Notes: generated by a model not told the origin, from the sequence alone. A stretch of 64,000 nt of DNA from Hyphomonas sp. (GCF_022844445.1 NZ_JALHLS010000016.1:22058-86057), one strand, 5' to 3'. Counted from the first letter of the stretch, positions 7,711 to 16,899 are shown. Numbers and translations: made by a program.

Positions 7711-8067
7711 ATGCGAGCGGATAGCCTCTACAAGCTCACGGCAGCGTGCCTGATCACGCATGAGCTGGATTCGATCATGCGAATGGTGATGGCGCCGGAC
7801 CCGTTCAGCGCCTTCTCCCATCTTGAACAGATGATCTACATGTGGGGCCACATCCCGGTCGTGATCGGCCTCCTTTTCATTGCGCAGAGCACCTACAGGT
7901 CCTCGATCCGCTATGGCACGTGCGTCTTCGCAGTCGCGCATGTCGGTCTGCACTGGATTGGCCGGGATGCGGCGTTCCATGATTTAGGGACCATGGCGAG
8001 CTGGGTGCTGATCCTGCTGGCCGGCATCTTTGGTGCGGCCTATCTCGTCCCCGCAAAAGCGCGTTGA
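7711..8067 (+). CDS. Small integral membrane protein (DUF6713-like)
   Basis: A 118-residue protein with three to four hydrophobic segments and histidines near their ends (LITHELDS, MWGHIPVV, VAHVGLHWIG). An N-terminal THELD-type motif is reminiscent of the small-membrane DUF6713 family, but the match is from memory and uncertain. No function can be given. It lies between lgt and the MidA-like gene in the same direction with gaps of 58 and 27 bases. Confidence 0.6.
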   Translation: MRADSLYKLTAACLITHELDSIMRMVMAPDPFSAFSHLEQMIYMWGHIPVVIGLLFIAQSTYRSSIRYGTCVFAVAHVGLHWIGRDAAFHDLGTMASWVLILLAGIFGAAYLVPAKAR

Positions 8068-8094
8068 AACGCGTCGAAGGGAACTGAGTGAGCC

Positions 8095-9141
8095 ATGACG
8101 ATTGAAAACCGGCTGGTGCGCCTGATCGAGACAGGCGGCCCGATTCCCCTCTCCACTTTCATGCAGATTGCCCTTCACGATCCGCAGGACGGCTACTATG
8201 CCGTCCGGCCGGGCATCGGGCGGGACTTCACGACCGCACCGGAGACCAGCCAGGTGTTCGGCGAGCTGATCGGCCTTTGGCTGGTCCACGAGTGGCGGGC
8301 GATCGGCACGCCCGAGACCTTCCAGCTGGTCGAGATCGGCCCGGGACGCGGGCAGCTGATGCTCGACGCGCTGCGGGTGGCCGGCGCTGCCGGTGGCAAA
8401 GCCTTCGCGGACGCCGCGCGCCTTGTCTTCGTGGAGCCGAGCGCGGTTCTGAAACGCACGCTGGGAGAGATGTTCGCGCCGTTGTCGCCGCAGTTTGCCC
8501 GGACATTGGCCGAAGTGCCGGCCGGGCCGGCGCTGATCGTGGCGAACGAGTACCTGGACTGCCTGCCCGCGCGCCAGTTCCGCCGGTCCGATGGCGGTTG
8601 GCGCGAGTGCGTCATCGGCCTCGGTGAGGAGCGCCGACTGGTGTTCGGCCTTGCCGCCGACGAGCCGCGCCCGCCGCAGGGCGCTTCGCTCGATGGCGAG
8701 GTCGTAGAGGTGCAGGCGGGACTGGACCTGGTGGTGGCTGATCTGGTTTCGCGTGCGGCGCCGGTACGGGCGCTGTTTATCGATTACGGGCCGGATGACC
8801 GCGCGCCGGGCGATACGCTGCGCGCCTTCCGCGACGGGCGGCAGGTGAGCCCACTGGAGACTCCGGGGATGAGTGACCTGACGGTGGACGTGGATTTCGG
8901 GCGGCTGGCACGCCTCGCAGCGGCCGGCGGCCTCGATGTGGCGGGGCCGGCGCCGCAAGGCATGTTCCTGCTCGGCCTCGGCGCGCAGGCGCGGCTGAAC
9001 CAGCTGGTGGCGGCCAATCCGGACGACGCCGAGACCGTGTTTGCCGCGGCTCGCAAACTGATCGACCCCGCCGACATGGGCGCGCGGTTCAAGGCGATCT
9101 GCCTGTCGTCGAAGGGCCTCGCGAAACCGGCGGGATTCTAG
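8095..9141 (+). CDS. MidA/NDUFAF7-type SAM-dependent methyltransferase
   Basis: A 348-residue protein of the DUF185/MidA family. It carries the N-terminal LHDPQDGYYAVRPGIGRDFTT region, which ends in the typical TAPE(T/V)SQ motif. The SAM-binding loop is LVEIGPGRGQLMLDALR, with ANEYLDCLPARQF and LFIDYG further on. The mitochondrial homologue NDUFAF7 dimethylates an arginine of complex I subunit NDUFS2. The bacterial proteins are presumed to do the same or similar. Its location next to lgt is a common alphaproteobacterial neighbourhood. Confidence 0.88.
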   Translation: MTIENRLVRLIETGGPIPLSTFMQIALHDPQDGYYAVRPGIGRDFTTAPETSQVFGELIGLWLVHEWRAIGTPETFQLVEIGPGRGQLMLDALRVAGAAGGKAFADAARLVFVEPSAVLKRTLGEMFAPLSPQFARTLAEVPAGPALIVANEYLDCLPARQFRRSDGGWRECVIGLGEERRLVFGLAADEPRPPQGASLDGEVVEVQAGLDLVVADLVSRAAPVRALFIDYGPDDRAPGDTLRAFRDGRQVSPLETPGMSDLTVDVDFGRLARLAAAGGLDVAGPAPQGMFLLGLGAQARLNQLVAANPDDAETVFAAARKLIDPADMGARFKAICLSSKGLAKPAGF

Positions 9142-9210
9142 CCTATTGGCACGCAGCCGGGTTGCCCCCATCTGATGGGCAGCCCGCAAGCCACCCGAAG
9201 GACACCTCCC

Positions 9211-10221
9211 ATGACCGAACTCTCCATTCTGGAACTGGGACGTGTGCGCGAAGGCTTCACCCGCGCCGACGCGCTGAACGAGGCGCGGCGCCTGGCGCAG
9301 CATGCCGAAGCATTGGGCTACAAGCGCTTCTGGGTGGCTGAGCATCACAACATGGCGGCGGTGACGACGGCGGCCACCTCGCTGGTGATTTCGCACATAG
9401 CCGCGGGCACCAAGACGATCCGCGTCGGCGCCGGCGGCATCATGCTACCGAACCATTCACCTTATGTGATCGCCGAACAGTTCGGTACGCTCGAGGCGCT
9501 CTATCCTGGCCGGATCGACCTCGGTCTCGGCCGGGCGCCGGGCACCGACCAGAACACGCTGCGGGCGCTGCGGCGGGATCCGTCCGCCTCTGAACATTTC
9601 CAGCAGGACGTGCTGGAGCTTCAGGCCTGGCTCGGACCGTTGCGTGAGGGTCAGCGGATTGAAGCTGTACCCGGATCAAATTCCAACGTGCCGCTGTGGA
9701 TCCTTGGCTCCAGCCTCTATGGCGCGCAGATGGCGGCAGCGTATGGCTTCCCGTTCGGCTTTGCCTCGCACTTTGCGCCGCAGATGCTGGACCAGGCGCT
9801 GGCGATCTACCGTGGCAGTTTCCGCCCGTCTAAACATCTACCGAAACCCTACGCTCTGATCGGTGTGAACATCATCGCCGCAGAGACGACCGAAGAGGCG
9901 AAGTATCTCGCGACCTCGCAGCAGATGTCGTTTGCTAACCTCGTGCGCGGCGAGCGCAAGCTCACCCAGCCGCCCATCGACGACATCGACACCTACTGGA
10001 CGCCGGTCGAGCGCGCGCAGGCCTCCGCGATGCTGAACTTCAGTATTATTGGCGATGCCGCCGCCGTGCGCAGAGGCATCGACGCGCTGCTGGAACGTAC
10101 GCAGGCGGATGAACTGATGGTTGTCTCCGACATGTACGACCAGGAGAAGCGGCGCCGCTCGTTCGAGATCATCGCCGGCGTGATGGCCGGGCGGAAAGCG
10201 GACGTGCGGGCTGACGCCTGA
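9211..10221 (+). CDS. LLM-class flavin-dependent oxidoreductase
   Basis: A 336-residue TIM-barrel protein of the bacterial-luciferase-like superfamily, group MsnO8. Supporting stretches are YKRFWVAEHHNMAAVTTAA, IRVGAGGIMLPNHSPYVIAEQFGTL and RIDLGLGRAPGTDQNTLRAL. It would use reduced FMN or F420. Substrate unknown. The ATG at 9211 is preferred over an upstream in-frame ATG at 9175 because AAGGA lies eight bases ahead and the conserved domain begins immediately. It stands alone between the methyltransferase and a serine hydrolase. Confidence 0.88.
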   Translation: MTELSILELGRVREGFTRADALNEARRLAQHAEALGYKRFWVAEHHNMAAVTTAATSLVISHIAAGTKTIRVGAGGIMLPNHSPYVIAEQFGTLEALYPGRIDLGLGRAPGTDQNTLRALRRDPSASEHFQQDVLELQAWLGPLREGQRIEAVPGSNSNVPLWILGSSLYGAQMAAAYGFPFGFASHFAPQMLDQALAIYRGSFRPSKHLPKPYALIGVNIIAAETTEEAKYLATSQQMSFANLVRGERKLTQPPIDDIDTYWTPVERAQASAMLNFSIIGDAAAVRRGIDALLERTQADELMVVSDMYDQEKRRRSFEIIAGVMAGRKADVRADA

Positions 10222-10324
10222 CGGGCGGCGGCGCGCCCGAATTCTTTCCAGAGTTCAACTGGACAGACCGCGCGGAGTCGATTCTAACCGCAAGCCCAAC
10301 GGGAATCGCAAGCAGGTTACCTCA

Positions 10325-11563
10325 ATGCTCAAATCGCTTACCGGCGCGCTCGCAGCCTTTGCCGTAAGTTGCCTGCCTGCGGCGCAGGCAAATCCGGTTC
10401 GCCTCGCACAGCTGGCCTCACCGGAAGTCGTCGCCTCCGTGCAGGAGCTGCGGATGGCAGCGACCCTTGAACAGGCGATGCAGACCGGCGATTTCGTCGG
10501 CCTTGCCGTGGCCGTGGTGCGCAATGGCGAAATCACGTTCATCGGCACCTATGGCGAAACGGAAATCGGCAATGGCGAGGCGGTGACGCCGGACACCGTG
10601 TTCCGGATTGCGTCGCTGTCCAAGGGGTTCGCGTCCAGCTTGGTGGCAATTGCGGTCAATGAAGGACGCCTCTCCCTGAGCGCGCCCGCGACCGGGATCG
10701 CGCCGGAGCTGGCGCTGGCTGGCGGCGCCGAGAAGTCGCTGACGCTCGCGCACCTCCTGAGCCACCGGACGGGACTGCCGCCGAACGCGTATGACAACCT
10801 GCTGGAAGAAGGCATCGCACCTGAGCGGATCCTTCCGATGTTCCGGAAGGTGAAATCCATCTGCCCAGCCGCGGACTGCTACGCCTACCAGAACATCACC
10901 TATGATCTGGCGGGGCGCGCACTGGCCGACGCCTACAGCCTGCCTTATGCCAGCCTGGTCGAGCAGCGCTTGTTCCGCCCACTGAGCATGAAGACGGCCT
11001 CCTACGGCCTGGAGGGCCTGACGCGCACGAACAACTGGGCCCGGCCGCACACCCGCAAACGCCAGACCGATCCGGCGAAACCGCCGCACCCCTGGACGAT
11101 ACTCGAGGTGAAGACGCCCTATTACGCCACACCCGCAGCGGGCGGCGTGAACGCGTCGATCCGCGACATGGCGCAATGGGCGAAGGCGCAGCTGGGGCAT
11201 ATGCCGGATGTGCTGGCGCCGGGCGCGCTGGGCCTGATCCACGCGCCGCAAGTCAGCACGCCGACAGAAACGCGGCGGATGCGGGAGGTGATGCCAGGAC
11301 TGCGCGCGTCGCACTACGCCTACGGCTGGCGCGTTTATGACTATGCGGGCCGCACCGTGATCGCGCATGGCGGATCGGTAGACGGATATGGCGCGCAGAT
11401 CATGTTCGTGCCGGAGACGGACACCGGCATCATAGTGCTGTCGAACACGCGCTCAACGCGCGTGTGGGCGATTGCGCCGATGTTCCTTGACCTGACATTC
11501 GGCCTGCCGCCAAGGGACTGGCTGTTGCTGGAAGAAGCCGCCGCCCTCGGCGCAGCGCGCTGA
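10325..11563 (+). CDS. Periplasmic serine hydrolase (class C beta-lactamase-like)
   Basis: A 412-residue protein with a signal peptide (about residues 1-22, ending AAQA). The active-site S97-L-S-K100 lies in FRIASLSKGF. A YQN tripeptide (YxN) sits in CYAYQNITYD and an HGG motif near residue 351 replaces KTG. These are the three motifs of the class C beta-lactamase/penicillin-binding transpeptidase fold. Many members are esterases or D-Ala-D-Ala peptidases rather than beta-lactamases, and substrate specificity cannot be read from the sequence. A monocistronic unit. Confidence 0.85.
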   Translation: MLKSLTGALAAFAVSCLPAAQANPVRLAQLASPEVVASVQELRMAATLEQAMQTGDFVGLAVAVVRNGEITFIGTYGETEIGNGEAVTPDTVFRIASLSKGFASSLVAIAVNEGRLSLSAPATGIAPELALAGGAEKSLTLAHLLSHRTGLPPNAYDNLLEEGIAPERILPMFRKVKSICPAADCYAYQNITYDLAGRALADAYSLPYASLVEQRLFRPLSMKTASYGLEGLTRTNNWARPHTRKRQTDPAKPPHPWTILEVKTPYYATPAAGGVNASIRDMAQWAKAQLGHMPDVLAPGALGLIHAPQVSTPTETRRMREVMPGLRASHYAYGWRVYDYAGRTVIAHGGSVDGYGAQIMFVPETDTGIIVLSNTRSTRVWAIAPMFLDLTFGLPPRDWLLLEEAAALGAAR

Positions 11564-11582
11564 GGCGCCGGCCTGCGAGACC

Positions 11583-11939
11583 TCAGGCAAGGTCGCGGAT
11601 TTTCAGTTCGCAGGTCCTGTCGCGGGAGGCCGCAGCCTTGGCGAACGTCTCGTTCGGGAGGACGCCGTCATCCGGCGCAATTCCGCGCTCATCGGGCACC
11701 GTGGTGGAGCCCTCGCAATGGCCGACCGCGTTGAGGTGAACACAGGCGTTGGTGACCCAGTCGCGCGCGCCTGCCCGCCCATCAGCGTCTCCACCCGGTC
11801 AGGCATCAGCACCACCGCGACGGCCTCCGACAGCGTCGAGGCGAACCGCGAGCTGGCCATCCGCTTTCAGGGCGGCGCCTTTCACCTTGGTTGCGCCGAT
11901 TGTCGGGGCGACCCGTTGTGTCCAGTGAGACGTCAGATC
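11583..11939 (-). pseudogene. katE: Remnant of a large (HPII/KatE-type) catalase C-terminus
   Basis: Conceptual translation of the complement gives, in three successive frames, segments that read like the C-terminal flavodoxin-like domain of large catalases. They are APTIGATKVKGAALKADGQL, then SEAVAVVLMPDRVETLMGG, then ARDWVTNACVHLNAVGHC and APDDGVLPNETFAKAAASR, and the last ends IRDLA at a stop at 11583. Two frameshifts separate the pieces and there is no catalytic heme domain, so this is a dead 3' fragment. The identification relies on remembered similarity to the KatE C-terminus. It fills most of the gap between the serine hydrolase and the membrane-protein gene. Confidence 0.55.
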
Positions 11940-12336
11940 AGAGAACCGCCATCACCATCGATTGCAACTGGCGCATGGCGCGCCCCGGATCGCGAACGAG
12001 CGTATAGCCAAGCATCAGCGCTGCCAGGACGACAGCTGTCGGATGTTTGCGGATCAGGGCCATGACGGCGTCGCCCGGGAGACCTGCGAGCATGTCGGCA
12101 GCGGCAGTCTTTACCTCTTCGGTTTCTTCTTCGACTTCCTCGCTTGGCCGGGACACGGCCCAAAGGGCAAGGAATGACAGGGCGGCGAGCAGGCCTGCCG
12201 CCGCCGCCAGGCCGCCGACGGGCCCAAGCCAGTTGGCGAGCGCCGCGATGAGGGCCTGACAGGCGATCGCAAAGGCGCCGAGGCCCAGAAGGACCCCGGC
12301 GACAGCAGTGAATACGCGCAACTTTATCGCGGACAC
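11938..12336 (-). CDS. Small membrane protein, phage-holin/DUF883-partner type
   Basis: A 132-residue protein with two N-terminal hydrophobic segments (about residues 10-30 and 38-62) and an acidic linker (EEVEEETEEVKTAAADML). A C-terminal segment (HPTAVVLAALMLGYTLV) resembles the tail-anchor end of ElaB/YqjD-like proteins. It lies four bases downstream of a DUF883 gene. In enterobacteria, YqjD (DUF883) is followed by the holin-like YqjE and then YqjK, so this is probably the YqjE-like partner. The ribosome-binding role of YqjD is known in E. coli, and here the link is inference. Confidence 0.65.
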   Translation of the reverse strand: MSAIKLRVFTAVAGVLLGLGAFAIACQALIAALANWLGPVGGLAAAAGLLAALSFLALWAVSRPSEEVEEETEEVKTAAADMLAGLPGDAVMALIRKHPTAVVLAALMLGYTLVRDPGRAMRQLQSMVMAVL

Positions 12337-12340
12337 CGGA

Positions 12341-12622
12341 TTACTTCCGGAGAACGGCGATCAGAATACCGACGCCGAAAGCGATGCCGACGGCCGCAAG
12401 CGGGTTTTCGCGGATCTGATCAACAAGAAGCGCGCGCGCTTCCTTGGCCTTTACACCGGCGACATCTGCCATGTGCTTGCCTTTCTCGAGTGCTTCGTCG
12501 GCCTTGTCGGCGGCCGTTTCTGCAAACTCGGAGGCCCTGTTTGCAGCCTCATGGGCCATGGAAGGCTTGTCCGAAAAGGTCTTCGTGCGGCTGCCGGGAA
12601 TCTGTGTCGTGGTATCGCTCAT
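12341..12622 (-). CDS. DUF883 (ElaB/YqjD-like) membrane-anchored protein
   Basis: A 93-residue protein. An amphipathic helical body rich in alanine and lysine (AHEAANRASEFAETAADKADEALEK) is followed by a C-terminal anchor (REN-P-LAAVGIAFGVGILIAVLRK), the hallmark of the ElaB/YqjD family. GGAG stands six bases before the ATG at 12622, which decides against longer upstream starts. Members tether ribosomes to the inner membrane in stationary phase in E. coli. It forms a two-gene unit with the following holin-like gene. Confidence 0.8.
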   Translation of the reverse strand: MSDTTTQIPGSRTKTFSDKPSMAHEAANRASEFAETAADKADEALEKGKHMADVAGVKAKEARALLVDQIRENPLAAVGIAFGVGILIAVLRK

Positions 12623-13519
12623 CGTTAGCTCCATGCTTTGTGCTTCGTGCTCAATAGACGCCGCGCGCGGAGCGATGTTCCCTTCAGTGTGCATTACGCT
12701 TTGTGCACCTATCGGGAAATGGAACCCAGACTCTGTCCCGGCGGGTCGCATGACTGTCCGTGATGGCCGAGCGCCCATGCCTTCAGGCGCCTCAAGGCCT
12801 TTCACTTTTCAGCTCATTGATTTTCTTCGTCCACGGAATACCAAGCAAGCCGCTCCGGAGAGCGGGTTCATTGCAAGTTTCCGGGGCGCTGCGACCTCTT
12901 CTGCCAGGCTCAAGGACATTGGGAGCGTCGCCGCTTGCGTGCAGCCAGGATGCCGGCACCCAGGTTGACGGCATTCCCTGTCCCGGCTTCGTCCTATGCC
13001 GTTTCGTATACGAAGAATGCCTGCCGGCGCCATTCGTGCCGGGCCGCTCCTCTGGTAGCGATCGTCTTTCGGAAGCCGCGCTCGGTCTCTGTGAAGAGGA
13101 AACGGGAATCTGGGGGTGCCGGATTGACTACACCATTGAGAACGGCCGCATACCGGCCAGAGCTGACAAGAACGTGGACTATTCCGAAGACTTCTTCCCG
13201 AAGACACCTGTCGTGCGCGACAGGTATGCGTTCGCGGCGATGCCTGACACAAGGCCCGTGGAACGCTGGCGAAAAAAATCCTGGGTGGGGAGCGGAAGTC
13301 AGGGCTACGACGCGGGCATCCTGGAAGTCCGGGATCGCTGCGAGGCCGATAGCGGCGTCGCCTGCTCGGCCATTGTCGGGACAGCGAACGGCGTGCTTGT
13401 TCAGTACTCAGACAAATATGGGCAGGGGTTCTGGACAAATGCCCTGAACGAAAGGTCTGCCTCAGCGCGCGGTCGTAGACCTGACCCGGCGCGGCGAGAC
13501 AACCCCCGCCTACTGAGTT
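12623..13519. other. 900-base gap with a possible decayed gene
   Basis: No convincing intact gene. The plus strand has one open frame through 12760-13701 whose central part (about 13096-13450) has plausible coding composition. It reads GCRIDYTIENGRIPARADK near its start and DRCEADSGVACSAIVGTANG further on. It runs into the 3' end of the LysR gene on the other strand and has no well-placed start or ribosome binding site, so it is best regarded as a degraded or truncated gene of unknown family. The part nearest 12623 should hold the promoter of the DUF883 pair. Confidence 0.35.
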
Positions 13520-14428
13520 TCAGACGGGTGGGTGGTCGCCGTGCCGGGAAAGCGCTGCCGCAAGGAAATCGAATACCGTGCGCACGCGCTTGCTGGTGTT
13601 CAGTTCGCGGTGGGTGGCCAGCCACATCGGAACCACGATGGGCGCCATGTCGGGCAGTACGCGGCGGACCAGCGGCTCATGCTCGCCAATGTTCGCCGTG
13701 ATGACACCGATCCCCGCGCCGCGCTTGACCAGCTCCCACTGAACGAAATGGCTATCGCAGGTGATCGGAAAATTGCGCTTCGTCAGGTTCAGTCCGTGCG
13801 CGTTGAGCCCGTCCATCAGAAGGTCCGTGTTGGAGAAGCCGAGGAATTCCGCGCGCGCCAGGTCAGCCATCGTCGACAGCCCCTCCAGTCGGCTCAGGTA
13901 GGTTTCCGCCGCATAAAGATAGGCATTGTCGTCACGCAGCTTGCGGATGATGAGATCAGGATCCGTAGAGCTGAAGCTGCGGATCGCAATGTCCGCTTCG
14001 CGCCGCCTCAGGTCCGTCGGCGAATTGGACGCTACGAGCTCAATCTCGATTCCGGGATAACTCGCATGCAGTTTGGTCAGGATGGGTGGCAGGAGATAGG
14101 CAGAATAGACTTCGCTCGCCGTTATCCTGATCTTGCCTTCGATGGCTTGTGACTGGCCCGACGCTGACAGCGAAACACGTGACGCCGCCTCGCCCATGGG
14201 TCGCACGTGCTCGAGGAGTTCGAAACCGCTCGGCGTGAGGAACAGCCCCCGCCCTGCACGTTCGAAAAGGACAAGACCGAGTTCCTTTTCCAGCGCATCA
14301 ACCTGCCGGCTGAGCGTCGGCTGCGTCATGCCGAGCGCGCGCGCCGCCGCGGAGAGAGACCCCTCCTCCGCCGTTACGAGGAAGGCTCGCGCCCTGTTCC
14401 AGTCAAATTTTACGGACCGCCAATTCAT
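13520..14428 (-). CDS. LysR-family transcriptional regulator
   Basis: A 302-residue protein. The N-terminal winged helix-turn-helix (FLVTAEEGSLSAAARALGM followed by TQPTLSRQVDALEKELG) is textbook LysR. The C-terminal half is the periplasmic-binding-protein-like effector domain (around IRITASEVYSAYLLPPIL). LysR proteins usually control a divergent gene. Here the divergent side holds only a short, unrecognised frame (14515-14709), so the original target may have been lost. The effector is unknown. Confidence 0.9.
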   Translation of the reverse strand: MNWRSVKFDWNRARAFLVTAEEGSLSAAARALGMTQPTLSRQVDALEKELGLVLFERAGRGLFLTPSGFELLEHVRPMGEAASRVSLSASGQSQAIEGKIRITASEVYSAYLLPPILTKLHASYPGIEIELVASNSPTDLRRREADIAIRSFSSTDPDLIIRKLRDDNAYLYAAETYLSRLEGLSTMADLARAEFLGFSNTDLLMDGLNAHGLNLTKRNFPITCDSHFVQWELVKRGAGIGVITANIGEHEPLVRRVLPDMAPIVVPMWLATHRELNTSKRVRTVFDFLAAALSRHGDHPPV

Positions 14429-14903
14429 GAAGGCCGTTATACGGTCAGAACCTGTTCCGGCAATTCATGTTTGACATCTGTCTGACTGCCCAAAGATCGC
14501 GTGGCGCAAAACCCATGACAGATGAACCCGGCACGGGGACCGCCACGATCGCAATCGATGACGGGCAGATGGGTCACCTGCCTGACGATCCATACAATCA
14601 CGCATATGTCAGATACGAAATGCGATCTTTCGGGATCTGGGCCTCGCCAATAGTCTCGCGCCGCGAAGTTCTGCACGAAGCCCGGTCAGGCAGATTATCC
14701 GCGAGATGACCGGACAGTCAGAGTTCGGTTGGGTTTCGCGGACACGATCAGTGCGCTGATGGTCCTGGCGGGCAGGTCCTGGAGGAAATGCCGGAGCCGC
14801 GCCGGGGAAAGGCGCCTGCTTTGATGCGCCGCGCGTCTGGTTGCTGCTCACTGAAGGCGCGGATGGCGGAAACGCCAGCCTGCTAGAGGCCGCACCCAGA
14901 CCT
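14429..14903. other. Gap divergent from LysR; short unrecognised frame only
   Basis: The plus strand carries a 64-codon frame at 14515-14709 (starting MTDEPGTGTATIAIDDG) with no recognisable family and no good Shine-Dalgarno sequence. It could be a remnant of the LysR target. A TTGACA at 14470-14475 lacks a convincing -10. The remainder shows nothing that can be supported. Confidence 0.3.
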
Positions 14904-15107
14904 TCAGCGGAAGGCGTTTCCCGACTTGATGCCGAGCGCCTTGAAGAGCATCGCTGCAGGGCAGAACCCCGTGAAAGACGCCTGGAGCAGGTTCAGCCCG
15001 GCAAAGGCTGTGAGCAGCAACCAGTATGGCGAAACGAAGTGGGCCAGCACGAGGCTGGCAAGCACGACGAGGCCGGCAAAGGCAAGTACGGCACGATCTA
15101 GGTTCAT
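14904..15107 (-). CDS. DUF2892 (YgaP-like) transmembrane protein
   Basis: A 67-residue protein with two membrane segments (AVLAFAGLVVLASLVLAHF and the one after YWLLLTAFAGLNLLQASF). It contains the DUF2892 signature TGFCPAAMLFKALGI with a conserved cysteine. The domain is the membrane part of the rhodanese YgaP and occurs alone in sulfide-detoxification operons such as the BigR regulon. GGAG lies seven bases before the ATG at 15107. It is last in the SQR-thioredoxin-DUF2892 operon. Confidence 0.85.
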   Translation of the reverse strand: MNLDRAVLAFAGLVVLASLVLAHFVSPYWLLLTAFAGLNLLQASFTGFCPAAMLFKALGIKSGNAFR

Positions 15108-15137
15108 GAGATTACTCCGCATGGGATCAATTGAAAG

Positions 15138-15584
15138 TCAGGCGAGATTGAAGGAATTACGGATCCAGGCGTCCAGAGCCGGACCGGTCTGGGCGCCGGG
15201 TTGGTTTGCAACGAGCCGGCCGCCCTTCCAGCCCATCAGCGTTGGCACGCCGCGAATCTGAAGGCTTGCCGCCGCATCCTGATTCTGGTCGGAATCCAGT
15301 TTGAAGAACCGCACCTCCTCCGCGAGGCGCCCTGCCGCCGCGTGATAGTGCGGCGCCATCATCCGGCAGGGTCCGCACCAGCTTGCCCAGATGTCGAGCA
15401 GGAAGGCCCCGGTGTCCCTGGACTTCAAGGCGGCCAGCTGTTCGGACGTGATGTCGACCGGTTCAGGCGTTGCAAGCCCCTTGGCGCACCGGCCGCACTT
15501 CGCGTGGCGCAGTGTCTTCTCCGGCGGCACCCGGTTCACGGCGCCGCAGCCAAGGCAGAGGATCCTCCTGTCGTCACCAGCCAT
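15138..15584 (-). CDS. trxC: Thioredoxin 2 (TrxC type)
   Basis: A 148-residue thioredoxin with the extra N-terminal zinc module typical of TrxC: a CLGC pair, then a CGRC pair (four cysteines). The thioredoxin domain follows with the active site WASWCGPCRMM, the conserved aspartate-rich LDSDQNQ stretch, and the cis-proline in IRGVPTLMGWK. It reduces disulfides and in this context probably persulfides. ATG at 15584 is chosen because GGAG lies eight bases upstream; an in-frame GTG at 15588-15590 is too close to it. The gene starts 14 bases after the SQR stop. Confidence 0.9.
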   Translation of the reverse strand: MAGDDRRILCLGCGAVNRVPPEKTLRHAKCGRCAKGLATPEPVDITSEQLAALKSRDTGAFLLDIWASWCGPCRMMAPHYHAAAGRLAEEVRFFKLDSDQNQDAAASLQIRGVPTLMGWKGGRLVANQPGAQTGPALDAWIRNSFNLA

Positions 15585-15598
15585 CTCCACTGCTCCTT

Positions 15599-16873
15599 TC
15601 AGTGCGCCTTGATCTTGTGTGTCTTGATAAGCCCGAGCACTGCGTTTTCGTAGAAGGTTTCAGATTTTCCGGCCTTTACCTTGCCGATGAAGTATTTCTC
15701 GAAGCCGACCTTTGCGGTGTGGACCCACCCTCCCGACCCGGACCAGTTTACATTGCGCGGCGGTATCTGGGGCTGGGCGACGAAGGCGACACCTTTGTCG
15801 CCGAAGTCGGCGAGGCAGATTGCGTTCCAGGTCGCTTCGTGTGTGGGCGCTTTGCCCCGGACGATCTGGCCGAGGTTCTCCGCAGTCGCCGTGACCATCG
15901 ATTCGATCATGAAGCCCGTCTTCGGAACACCCACCGGAACGGGCGTCTTGCCGATGGGCGGGATCGCGATGCAGACGCCGATACCGAAGATCTCGGGATA
16001 CTTCTCGTTTCGCTGATGCTTGTCGGTCAGGATGAAGCCGCGCGGATTGGAGAGGCCCTCAATGCCGCGCACAGCGCCAACACCCCGGAAGGCGGGTAGC
16101 ATCATGGAGAACTTCATCGGCAATTCGTGAAGCTGCTTGACGCTGCCGTCCTCCGCCATTTCTTCCACGATCATCTTACCGGGCTCGGCCCTGACCACGC
16201 GGGCGTTGGTGATCCACTTGACATGGCGCTCGCGCAGTTCGCTTTCGAGCAGGCTCTTGGTGTCGCCGACACCGTCGAGGCCAAGGTGCCCGATATAGGG
16301 CTCGGATGTGACGTAGGTCATCGGCACGCGGTCGCGGATCTTGCGGCGGCGCAGTTCGGTCTCGATGATCATCAGCGTTTCGTAAGCCGGCCCGAAACAG
16401 GAGGCGCCCTGTACGGCGCCGACGATGATCGGGCCTGGATCGGCGCAGAACGCCTCGAACGCGGTGTGCGCCTGCACGGCGTGGTCGATATGGCAGACCG
16501 ATTGCGTATGCCCGCTGGGGCCGAGACCTTCAATCTCGTCGAAGGCAAGTTCAGGACCTGTGGCGATTACGAGATAGTCGTAGTCCACTTCCTGTCCACC
16601 GGCGAGGCGGACACGTTTCTTGTCTGGCTCGACTTTCTCGGCTTTGCCGACGACCAGTTCGATATGCCGCTTCTTCATCGGCTTCGCGAGGTCGACGACG
16701 ATATCTTCCCGTTCCCGCCAGCCGACGAGGACCCAGGGGTTGGACGGCACAAACTGATAGAACGGGTTTTCGTTGATCACGGTCACGTCGTCTTCGGGTC
16801 TGACCGATTTGCGGATTTCATAGGCGGCGATAACGCCGCCCAGGCCCGCTCCAAGCACCACAATCTTTGCCAC
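15599..16873 (-). CDS. Sulfide:quinone oxidoreductase-like flavoprotein
   Basis: A 424-residue FAD protein. It has the N-terminal dinucleotide fold AKIVVLGAGLGGVIAAYEI, the DYLVIATGPELAF motif and the SQR-characteristic VQGASCFGPAYE with Cys159. Two further cysteines (Cys127 in SVCHID and Cys301 in IGVCIAIPP) could serve the trisulfide relay. SQR oxidises sulfide and passes electrons to the membrane quinone pool. The start is GTG at 16871-16873 with GGAGG seven bases upstream; a longer frame into the intergenic region is not supported. It is the first gene of the leftward sulfide operon, divergent from the RND operon. Confidence 0.85.
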   Translation of the reverse strand: MAKIVVLGAGLGGVIAAYEIRKSVRPEDDVTVINENPFYQFVPSNPWVLVGWREREDIVVDLAKPMKKRHIELVVGKAEKVEPDKKRVRLAGGQEVDYDYLVIATGPELAFDEIEGLGPSGHTQSVCHIDHAVQAHTAFEAFCADPGPIIVGAVQGASCFGPAYETLMIIETELRRRKIRDRVPMTYVTSEPYIGHLGLDGVGDTKSLLESELRERHVKWITNARVVRAEPGKMIVEEMAEDGSVKQLHELPMKFSMMLPAFRGVGAVRGIEGLSNPRGFILTDKHQRNEKYPEIFGIGVCIAIPPIGKTPVPVGVPKTGFMIESMVTATAENLGQIVRGKAPTHEATWNAICLADFGDKGVAFVAQPQIPPRNVNWSGSGGWVHTAKVGFEKYFIGKVKAGKSETFYENAVLGLIKTHKIKAH

Positions 16874-16899
16874 GTCATTGCCTCCGATAGGTAAGATGC

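Noticed and set aside
10325..11563. True class C beta-lactamase (AmpC)
   Set aside because: SxxK and YxN are present, but HGG replaces KTG and many such proteins are esterases or peptidases, so only the fold is claimed.
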